The notes below the pieces were generated by a model. The model did no database searches, had not been told where the DNA came from, and worked only from the letters and a program-made list of their open reading frames with translations. Positions 6,065 through 11,665 of a DNA stretch of 11,665 nucleotides are shown one piece after another (within the stretch, counting starts at the first letter, position 1; every line of letters begins with the position of its first letter). Position numbers and translations under genes: made by a program. Source of the DNA: Sutterella sp. (GTDB lineage: Bacteria > Pseudomonadota > Gammaproteobacteria > Burkholderiales > Burkholderiaceae_F). The stretch lies in NCBI GenBank assembly GCA_020025965.1, contig JAHHRG010000057.1, positions 1 to 11,665 of the forward strand. The letters are read 5' to 3'.

Positions 6065-7471
6065 ATGTATGATCTTCTTCTTCGCGGTGCTCACGTCGTT
6101 GACCCTCTGAACGGCGTTAACGACATCGCCGACGTTGCGATTGAAGACGGCAAGATTGCCGCCGTCGGTCCCGGCCTGACGGGGGAAGCCCGTGAAACGA
6201 TCGACCTTACGGGTCTCGTTTTGCAGCCGGGTATCATCGACAGTCACGTTCACTTGGGTGAAATGTGGGGTTCGCCTTACGGTCCCAAGATGCTCGCCAT
6301 GAACGGCGTGACGACCGGTCTCGATATGGCCGGTCCGCTCGACAATATTCTCGACAACGTGCCCAAGTACGGTGCCGGGATCAACATGGCGATTCTGCAG
6401 TTTGCTTCGCCTCCCTTTACGTTCAAGACGAACGCTCCCTCCAAGCAGGAAATGGTAGACCTTATTGAAAAGAGTCTTGCCGACGGCGCTTTGGGCGTGA
6501 AGCTCTTGGGCGGTCACTATCCGCTGAAGCCGGACGTTTCCCGTACGCTCGTTCAGACGGCGCTCGAACGCCGCGCTTATGTTGCCTGGCATGCCGGGAC
6601 GAGCGAACACGGCTCCAACCTTGAAGGTATGATCGAAGCCGTTGAAATGGCCGACGGTTATCCGCTCCACTTGGCGCACATCAACGCGTACTGCCGCGGT
6701 GCCATCAAGAACGAAATCGAAGAAGCCAATATTGCGATCGATTACCTGAAGCGCAACCCGAACATCTTCTGCGAAAGCTATATCTCGCCGAAGAACGGTA
6801 CGCGTCTCACCTGCGCCGAAGACGGCCAGATCCAGTCCAAGGTGACGGGCAACTGCCTGCGCCACTTCGGCTTCTCCGAAGACCGCGACGGCGTTCGCAA
6901 GGCGATCATGGCTCAGAAGGCCTTTGTGATCCGCGATGCGGGCGACCATTCCGATCTCGTCACGGGCGCTGAAGGTCTGAAGCTCTGGGAAGCCGCCGGC
7001 TCCGATGTGGGCGGCAGCTTCAACATCAACCCGCCGATTCCGCGCATTCTCTTGGCTCAGGCCAAGCGTGACGACGCCTCCTTCGTGGTTGACGCCATTT
7101 CGACGGACGGCGGTTGCATTCCGCGTAACGTCATCCTTTCGCAGGGTCTCTCCCTCGTGAAGTTGGATGTGCTTACGCTCCCCGAATTCGTCCAGAAGAC
7201 GTCTCTCAACCCGGCTCGCATGCTTCGTCTGACGCAGAAGGGTCACCTTTCCGTCGGTGCTGACGCCGATATTACGGTGTACGACTATGCTACCCAGACG
7301 CCGAAGTGCTCCTTCGTCGAAGGCCACAAGGTGCTCTGGAACGGTGAAGTGGTCGGTAAGAGCGCGACGGTTATCTGTACCGAACGCGGTCAGAAGGCCA
7401 TCGAAGCTCGCGGCATGAAGGCTATCGTTGTTGATCCGGGTCTCCAGGTCCAGCGTACGAAAGCTCTCTGA
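6065..7471 (+). CDS. Amidohydrolase-superfamily metal-dependent hydrolase
   Basis: A 468-residue enzyme of the cyclic-amidohydrolase type (dihydroorotase / hydantoinase / D-aminoacylase-like). The N-terminal beta-sandwich part (1-55) leads to the metal motif DSHVHLG (residues 59-65, His61 and His63). Further candidate ligands are Lys146 in GVKLLGG (possible carboxylated bridging lysine), His176 in WHAG, His205 in HLAHIN and Asp348 in ISTDGG. The C-terminal part has the usual LNPARML and GADADITVYD sequences. It probably hydrolyses a C-N bond of an N-acyl amino acid, cyclic amide or similar; the substrate cannot be read from the sequence. No signal peptide, so cytoplasmic. AGGAG stands 9 nt before the ATG. 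It precedes a TRAP transporter but has its own terminator. Superfamily is certain; subfamily is not. Confidence 0.88.
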   Translation: MYDLLLRGAHVVDPLNGVNDIADVAIEDGKIAAVGPGLTGEARETIDLTGLVLQPGIIDSHVHLGEMWGSPYGPKMLAMNGVTTGLDMAGPLDNILDNVPKYGAGINMAILQFASPPFTFKTNAPSKQEMVDLIEKSLADGALGVKLLGGHYPLKPDVSRTLVQTALERRAYVAWHAGTSEHGSNLEGMIEAVEMADGYPLHLAHINAYCRGAIKNEIEEANIAIDYLKRNPNIFCESYISPKNGTRLTCAEDGQIQSKVTGNCLRHFGFSEDRDGVRKAIMAQKAFVIRDAGDHSDLVTGAEGLKLWEAAGSDVGGSFNINPPIPRILLAQAKRDDASFVVDAISTDGGCIPRNVILSQGLSLVKLDVLTLPEFVQKTSLNPARMLRLTQKGHLSVGADADITVYDYATQTPKCSFVEGHKVLWNGEVVGKSATVICTERGQKAIEARGMKAIVVDPGLQVQRTKAL

Positions 7472-7497
7472 TCCTTGAGCCTCATCGCTTGAGTGCT

Positions 7498-7530
7498 AGC
7501 CTGTCGAACTTGTTTCGGCAGGCTTTTTTT
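7498..7530 (+). terminator. Intrinsic terminator after the amidohydrolase
   Basis: AGCCTGTCGAA (7498-7508) pairs with TTCGGCAGGCT (7514-7524) with one G-T wobble around a 5-nt loop, followed by a run of seven T (7524-7530). Strong Rho-independent terminator separating the amidohydrolase from the TRAP genes. Confidence 0.93.
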
Positions 7531-7704
7531 CGTCCGTTCGGTCGCAGTACGGGGACTCAGTCGGTACAATGTCGGGCATGGACAAAGGGCTTCGCGGCGA
7601 AACTTCTGACTGCGGGCCGACTTTGCTTAGTGATAAAGACGAAAGGGGCGGCCGTCGAGTCTCCTCGTTGTCTCGGTCAACAGACTTTAGAAAGGCCTTC
7701 CGAT
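7531..7704 (+). promoter_or_regulatory. Upstream region of the TRAP operon
   Basis: This 174-nt gap follows the amidohydrolase terminator and must contain the TRAP promoter if the terminator is efficient. A TACAAT at 7565-7570 is a fair minus-10, but no good minus-35 stands 16-18 nt upstream. Near the dctP start the Shine-Dalgarno AAAGG is embedded in the palindrome AAGGCCTT (7692-7699). No gene is visible; the dctP frame extends back through here without a signal-peptide-like start. Confidence 0.35.
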
Positions 7705-8715
7705 ATGCAGATCAAGAAAATCGCAGCCGCCTTGGGTGTGGCTGCCTGTGCTTTCCTTTCCGCCAACGCCGCGCTTGCCGCCGAGTTTGCCGCGCAGACG
7801 ATCCGTCTCGCTCATACGGCTCAGACGGCTCACGCTCATCATGAAGCGGCGCTTCTTTTTGCAAAGAACGTGTCGGACCGTACGGGCGGCAAGGTGAATG
7901 TTGAAGTCTATCCCGCAGGCGAATTGGGCGATCAGCCCGCTCTCGCCGAACAGATCACGATGTCGGCTCTCGACATGGCTGTCGTGTCCTTGGGCAACCT
8001 CGCCATGTACGACAAGAGGTTGAACGCCATGACGGCTCCCTTCCTCTTTGCCGATTACGATCACGCTCACCGCACGATCGACAACTTCGTCATGGACTGG
8101 ATGAACGAAGGTCTTGAACAGCATGACGCCGTCGGTCTCTCGATGTTCGACTACGGTTTCCGTCACACGACGACGAAGGGCGTGCCGGTTCACTCCGCCG
8201 AAGACCTCAAGGGCCAGAAGATTCGCGTTCCGCCTTCGACCGGTTTGCTCGCCGCCTTTGACGCCATCGGTGCCAACACGCAGCGTCTTGCCTATTCCGA
8301 GCTCTACACGTCCCTGAAGCAGGGTGTCGTGGTCGGTCAGGAAAACCCGGTTCAGACGATTTTGGCCGACAGCCTCTTTGAAACGCAGGATCAGTTGGCC
8401 TTGACGAAGCATTACTTTGACTGCCAGGTCCTTCTGGCCAACAAGACCTTCATCGACAGCTTGGATCCCGAACTCGTGAAGATCTTGAAGGAAGAAGCCG
8501 TCAATGCTCAGAACCTCACGCGCGATCGTATCTCGAACGGCGAAGCCGATGCGATTGAAAAGCTGAAGGCCGAAGGCATGACCGTCACGACGCCGGATCG
8601 CGAATCTTTTGTGACGAAGATGCAACCTGCTTATGACAAGATCGCCGAATTGGCCGGAAAAGATGCCATGAAGGCTTTGCTTGACGCTGTCGAAGCCAAT
8701 AAGGCCGCCAAGTAA
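7705..8715 (+). CDS. dctP: TRAP transporter substrate-binding protein (DctP family)
   Basis: A 336-residue periplasmic solute receptor of a tripartite ATP-independent periplasmic (TRAP) transporter. It starts with a clear Sec signal peptide (MQIKK, hydrophobic core, cleavage about ALA-AEF, residue 26). DctP-family features are the VEVYPAGELGD segment (66-75), the EQITMSALDMAVVS segment (82-95), the conserved GFR (151-153), KIRVPPS (172-178, with Arg174 as the expected carboxylate-binding arginine) and the ELYTSLKQGVVVGQENP signature (199-215). The arginine implies a carboxylate ligand, but the compound is not identifiable. The ATG at 7705 has AAAGG about 9 nt upstream; the longer in-frame extension lacks a leader peptide. 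Genes for both membrane subunits follow. dctP is used here as a family symbol, not a claim of C4-dicarboxylate specificity. Confidence 0.93.
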   Translation: MQIKKIAAALGVAACAFLSANAALAAEFAAQTIRLAHTAQTAHAHHEAALLFAKNVSDRTGGKVNVEVYPAGELGDQPALAEQITMSALDMAVVSLGNLAMYDKRLNAMTAPFLFADYDHAHRTIDNFVMDWMNEGLEQHDAVGLSMFDYGFRHTTTKGVPVHSAEDLKGQKIRVPPSTGLLAAFDAIGANTQRLAYSELYTSLKQGVVVGQENPVQTILADSLFETQDQLALTKHYFDCQVLLANKTFIDSLDPELVKILKEEAVNAQNLTRDRISNGEADAIEKLKAEGMTVTTPDRESFVTKMQPAYDKIAELAGKDAMKALLDAVEANKAAK

Positions 8716-8740
8716 TCTTCGGTCGACTTTGACCTGAAAA

Positions 8741-8775
8741 ATGACAAGAGGCCCTCACGAAGGGCCTCTTGTCGT
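8741..8775 (+). other. Intercistronic stem-loop between dctP and dctM
   Basis: GACAAGAGGCCC (8743-8754) and GGGCCTCTTGTC (8762-8773) form a perfect 12-bp stem around a 7-nt loop, extendable by a U-G and an A-U pair to 8741/8775. No T-run follows on the plus strand, so it is not a standard terminator for dctP. A stable hairpin here typically protects the upstream mRNA and allows the binding protein to be made in excess of the membrane subunits. On the minus strand it is followed by ATTTTT, so it could terminate antisense transcription. Confidence 0.8.
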
Positions 8776-8791
8776 ACTGGAATTCTTATCC

Positions 8792-10075
8792 ATGATCATG
8801 TTCCTCATCTTCGCAACCGTGCTCGTTCTCATGCTCATCGGCGTGACGACGGCCGCTACGATGGCGTCGGCTTCGATTGCGACTTTTCTTTTGGCGGGCG
8901 GCGATCCGTCGCGTCTCTTCCTGGTAGCGCAGCGCATGTATGCGCAGGTTTCCGGGATCACGCTGATGTCGATTCCTTTCTTCCTCCTGATGGGAAATCT
9001 GATGAGTGTGGGCGGTGTCTCGAAGAGTCTCTTTGGTTTCGGGCGCGTATGCCTCGGGCACCGATGGGGCGGGCTGTCGAATGCCGCCATTGCCGCCTGC
9101 GTGATCATGGCCGCAATGTCGGGTTCGGCCGCGGCCTGTGCGGCCGGGATCGGTCTTATTGCGATCGGTGAAATGACGAAGTCGGGCTACAGCCGGTCGT
9201 TTTCCTGTGCGACGATTGCGGCGGGCGGAGCGTTGGGTCCCATTATTCCGCCGTCGATCACTTTGATTCTCTATGCGGGTTTGACCCAGACGAGCGTCAA
9301 TCAGCTCTTCGGTGCCGGCGCGGTGCCGGGCATTCTTTTGGGCGTCATGTTCATGATGTGGTCGTCCTTCGTCTGCTACCGCAACAATTACGCGAAGACC
9401 CCGCGCTCGGCCTGGAGCGAACGCTGGCTGGCTTTTAAGGAAGCCTTCTTTGCCTTGCTCACGCCGGTGATCGTGATCGGCGGCATGTTCGCAGGGCTTT
9501 TTACCGCGACGGAAGCGGCCGCTGTGGCCTCGCTCTATGTCTTGGTCCTGGGTTTATTCGTTTTTAAGACCCTGAAGTTCAAAGACCTTCCCGGCATCTT
9601 CTGGGAAACCGTCCAGCAGACCGCGAAGGTGATGTTCGTCATTGCCGCAGCCGGATTCTTCCAATACGTCCTCATGTATACGCGCATTCCGCAGGATACG
9701 ATCGCCTTTATGTCGTCGACCTTCTCTTCGGTGGTGCCGGTGCTGCTTCTCATCATCCTGATTCTTGTTTTGATGGGCTGCTTTATGGAAGGGACGGCGG
9801 TGCTTTTGATTACGGTGCCGATTTTCGTTCCGCTGATGAAGAGCTTCGGTTACGACATCGTGCAGCTCGGGATCGTGATGTGCATTTCGCTCGCCGTGGG
9901 TGTGCTGACGCCTCCCGTCGGTTTGAACCTCTACGTGATGAGTTCGATCACGGGCGAAAAAGTGATGGCGATCGCGAAGGATTCTGTGGGCTACGTGCTT
10001 CTCATGATTCTGATGGCCGCGCTTGTTGCCTTTATCCCCGAGCTCTCGCTCACTTTGCCGAAGTACATCAATTAA
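8792..10075 (+). CDS. dctM: TRAP transporter large permease subunit (DctM family)
   Basis: A 427-residue, highly hydrophobic inner-membrane protein, the usual length for the 12-helix DctM subunit that forms the ion-coupled transport channel. Family motifs seen are SIPFFLLMGNLM (60-71), MSGSAAACAAGIG (109-121), GGALGPIIPPSI (145-156), GMFAGLFTATEAAAVA (231-246), GCFMEGTAVLL (329-339) with TVPIFVPL (341-348), and LTPPVGLNLYV (372-382). Transport is expected to be driven by a sodium or proton gradient. The ATG at 8792 was chosen over 8741 because the additional 17 residues are hydrophilic and would be encoded inside the intercistronic hairpin; GGAA stands 9 nt before 8792. Unusually, the large subunit precedes the small one. 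The gene ends in TAAGGAG, the stop overlapping the ribosome-binding site of the next gene. Confidence 0.95.
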   Translation: MIMFLIFATVLVLMLIGVTTAATMASASIATFLLAGGDPSRLFLVAQRMYAQVSGITLMSIPFFLLMGNLMSVGGVSKSLFGFGRVCLGHRWGGLSNAAIAACVIMAAMSGSAAACAAGIGLIAIGEMTKSGYSRSFSCATIAAGGALGPIIPPSITLILYAGLTQTSVNQLFGAGAVPGILLGVMFMMWSSFVCYRNNYAKTPRSAWSERWLAFKEAFFALLTPVIVIGGMFAGLFTATEAAAVASLYVLVLGLFVFKTLKFKDLPGIFWETVQQTAKVMFVIAAAGFFQYVLMYTRIPQDTIAFMSSTFSSVVPVLLLIILILVLMGCFMEGTAVLLITVPIFVPLMKSFGYDIVQLGIVMCISLAVGVLTPPVGLNLYVMSSITGEKVMAIAKDSVGYVLLMILMAALVAFIPELSLTLPKYIN

Positions 10076-10088
10076 GGAGACCGGAAAC

Positions 10089-10589
10089 ATGGATATGCTT
10101 CTTACGCTTCTCAAAGCGATTGACCGTGCGGTGAGCTTTGCGGCTCGTGCCATCAGCACGATCGCTTTGGCCGCGATTTTCGTTATGTTTATCGCGAATG
10201 TCGTTACGCGTTTCGTGCCCGTCTATAACTTCACGCAGACGGACGATTGGATTCAGCTCTGTCTTATCTGGATGATTTTTCTGGGAGCTCAGGAACTCGT
10301 TCGCACGAAGAGTCACTTTGTGGTTGACGTCATCACCGAGCGCATTGCCCACAAGACGACAGGACGTTTGCTTTCCTTCGTTGTGGCGGTCATTGAGCTT
10401 GCGACCTACGCGGTGATTTGCTATTACGGCTGGGTCTGGGTTATGAAGGCGAACGCTTACGCGCAGTCGGTGCCCTGGCTTCAGATGCGATGGATTTATA
10501 TGGCGATTCCGGTGAGCGCCTTCTTCATGTGTTGCTACGGGATTCGCGACGTGATTCTGACGGGACGATCGCTCGTCAGAGGTCGATAA
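10089..10589 (+). CDS. dctQ: TRAP transporter small permease subunit (DctQ family)
   Basis: A 166-residue membrane protein with four predicted transmembrane segments (about 20-40, 55-70, 95-117 and 132-152), as expected for DctQ, the small subunit that partners DctM and helps dock the binding protein. Family signatures are DDWIQLCLIWMIFLGAQ (52-68), VRTKSHFVVD (71-80, with the typical R...H..VD pattern), and RWIYMAIPVSAFFM (134-147). AAGGAG (10074-10079) overlaps the dctM stop codon and stands 9 nt before the ATG, so translation is probably coupled to dctM. Starts further upstream in this frame would overlap dctM heavily and lack homology. It is the last gene of the TRAP operon and is followed by a strong terminator. 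Confidence 0.92.
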   Translation: MDMLLTLLKAIDRAVSFAARAISTIALAAIFVMFIANVVTRFVPVYNFTQTDDWIQLCLIWMIFLGAQELVRTKSHFVVDVITERIAHKTTGRLLSFVVAVIELATYAVICYYGWVWVMKANAYAQSVPWLQMRWIYMAIPVSAFFMCCYGIRDVILTGRSLVRGR

Positions 10590-10610
10590 CAACGAAGAGT
10601 CGAAGGACTT

Positions 10611-10654
10611 AAAGCCGTTTTTCTTCTCTGATAGAGAGGAAAAACGGCTTTTTT
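10611..10654 (+). terminator. Long intrinsic terminator of the TRAP operon
   Basis: The arms 10611-10629 and 10633-10651 are complementary over 19 bp with a single G-T wobble, closed by a 3-nt loop GAT. The right arm begins AGAGAGG and ends CGGCTTT, and T-residues continue to 10654. Very strong terminator 21 nt after the dctQ stop. Confidence 0.95.
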
Positions 10655-10670
10655 GATGAGGAACATGCAG

Positions 10671-10711
10671 ATAACAAAACCGCCCGCCACTTCCGAAGAA
10701 ATGACGGGCGG
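10671..10711 (-). terminator. Intrinsic terminator of the C69 dipeptidase gene
   Basis: On the minus strand CCGCCCG (10711-10705) pairs with CGGGCGG (10686-10680). A small inner TTC/GAA stem lies in the loop, followed by TTTTGTTAT (10679-10671). It faces the TRAP terminator and ends the convergent dipeptidase transcript. Confidence 0.85.
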
Positions 10712-10744
10712 CCCTGCGCTTCTTAAAGCAGGTGCAACGGACGC

Positions 10745-11665
10745 TTAGTCCTTACACTTGTTGTTCTTGAAGACGATCGTTTCCTGGATATCCGTCGTAC
10801 GGATCGTGAAGACTTCGTCCAAGAGACGTTCGGCCAGTTCTTCACCTTCGGCGAGGATGCGCAGGTTGAAGTCATTGAGGAGCTTCTGAGCGGCGGCACG
10901 ATCGGTTTCGGCGAGCTTCACGTATTCGGCTTCCATGGCGGCCATACGCGGCTTCATGTCGGCTTCAAAGGCCTTGAAGGCGGACTTCACAACCGGAGCG
11001 CACTTCATGTAGTCGGTCAACACGAGCGTCTGGAGCTTGCGGAACTTCCAGTAAACGGAGATGCGGTCGGCCTTGTTTGTGCCGCAGCCGTACTGCGTCG
11101 GGATGCGTTCTAGACCCCAGTAGAACGGAAGATAGACGGAAAGATCGGCCATACCGAAGGCGACATAGGTAAGGCAGCCGATTTCCTTCGGAAGCCAGGG
11201 GCGAACCTGAGCAACGTGCGATTCGTAGGTACGGAAGACGGAGATCGGACGCCAGGGTTCGTTGCCGTTCAAAACTTCCGTGTACGGATCGTGTTCGGTT
11301 CCTTCAAAGTGATCGCGCATGCAGGCAAAGAGGTCTTCGATTTCGACCTTCTTTTCCGGCGTCAAATAGACTTCGAAGTTACGGCCGTCGGAGGGATCCT
11401 GAACGATCGACGGATTCAAACGCTTCTGCATCACCCAAACGCGCGGGTCGTTGTAGATGCGGTCGCGGTCGTCGTTGCGCGTGTAGGCGCGAGCAAAGTC
11501 GAATTCGCCGTCCGTTTCCGGATTGTAGAGGCCCTTTTCGATGGCAAAAGAGATGACGGTGGAAGAACCCATCATATCGTCGCGAGACGGATCGAATTCG
11601 CGCAGACGACCCTGGTTGCCGGAGCAGAAGTACTTGTCGGCGGGCGTACGGTGGGCAATCCACTG
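10745..11665 (-). CDS. C69-family dipeptidase (PepD-like), N-terminus beyond window
   Basis: The C-terminal 306 residues of a peptidase family C69 (PepD / dipeptidase A-like) enzyme. The open frame runs without interruption to the window edge; the in-frame ATG at 11575 is internal, because the 30 codons upstream (QWIAHRTPADKYFCSGNQGR and on) match the family. Visible family features are the LREFDPSRDD region, AIEKGLYNPETDGEFDFARAY (41-61), RVWVMQKRLNP (75-85), PWRPISVFRTYESH (137-150), QVRPWLPKEIG (153-163) and FGMADLSVYLPFYWG (170-184). The catalytic N-terminal cysteine nucleophile, exposed by autoprocessing, would lie outside the window. Such enzymes hydrolyse dipeptides. The C-terminal part from about 225 is helical and charged. 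It is convergent with the TRAP operon, so it is not co-transcribed with it. Confidence 0.9.
   Translation of the reverse strand, partial: QWIAHRTPADKYFCSGNQGRLREFDPSRDDMMGSSTVISFAIEKGLYNPETDGEFDFARAYTRNDDRDRIYNDPRVWVMQKRLNPSIVQDPSDGRNFEVYLTPEKKVEIEDLFACMRDHFEGTEHDPYTEVLNGNEPWRPISVFRTYESHVAQVRPWLPKEIGCLTYVAFGMADLSVYLPFYWGLERIPTQYGCGTNKADRISVYWKFRKLQTLVLTDYMKCAPVVKSAFKAFEADMKPRMAAMEAEYVKLAETDRAAAQKLLNDFNLRILAEGEELAERLLDEVFTIRTTDIQETIVFKNNKCKD

Noticed and set aside
5891..7327. 478-codon open frame on the minus strand opposite the amidohydrolase
   Set aside because: Antisense shadow; the plus strand carries all amidohydrolase motifs and a good ribosome-binding site, while the minus reading has neither.
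7687..8625. 312-codon open frame on the minus strand opposite dctP
   Set aside because: Antisense shadow of a clear DctP coding region with signal peptide and family motifs.
8741..8791. Upstream ATG giving dctM 17 extra residues
   Set aside because: The extra residues are hydrophilic and encoded inside the perfect intercistronic hairpin; the ATG at 8792 has better spacing to GGAA and matches the family start.
11573..11575. ATG as the start of the C69 dipeptidase
   Set aside because: The frame stays open to the window edge and the 30 codons upstream match the family, so this methionine is internal.

Overview
The window reads as the chromosome of a gut-type betaproteobacterium (order Burkholderiales). 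The conserved block lpxH-like / ppiB / ppiA / TPR lipid-free periplasmic protein / cysS / accA is the usual betaproteobacterial arrangement. The asaccharolytic-looking right half (TRAP transporter, amidohydrolase, C69 dipeptidase) and the moderate-to-high GC point to the Sutterellaceae (Sutterella/Parasutterella group). The genus is an inference from gene content and protein style, not a database result.

Left region (1-2526, minus strand): an LpxH-like metallophosphoesterase that has lost several metal ligands and its C-terminus, a cytoplasmic cyclophilin (ppiB), a periplasmic cyclophilin with signal peptide (ppiA), and a small exported TPR protein. TPR and ppiA are closely spaced. ppiB is separated from the LpxH-like gene by a convincing intrinsic terminator.

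Central region (2527-5424, plus strand): a divergent intergenic region with several inverted repeats leads into cysS (cysteinyl-tRNA synthetase) and accA (acetyl-CoA carboxylase alpha subunit). accA carries an unusual C-terminal tail and ends at a strong terminator. A stand-alone WbuC-type cupin follows (5466-5867).

Accessory metabolic region (5868-10654, plus strand): a leader with a clear TTGACA box and a perfect TATAAT box precedes an amidohydrolase-superfamily enzyme with its own terminator. After it comes a three-gene TRAP transporter in the order binding protein - large membrane subunit - small membrane subunit (P-M-Q). A perfect 12-bp intercistronic hairpin lies between the first two. 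The likely logic is uptake of an organic acid or acylated/cyclic amide by the TRAP system and hydrolysis by the amidohydrolase. The substrate is not visible from sequence.

Right edge (10671-11665, minus strand): the C-terminal 306 residues of a PepD-like C69 dipeptidase, cut by the window edge. It converges on the TRAP operon through two facing terminators. No mobile elements, tRNA/rRNA genes or CRISPR arrays were seen.
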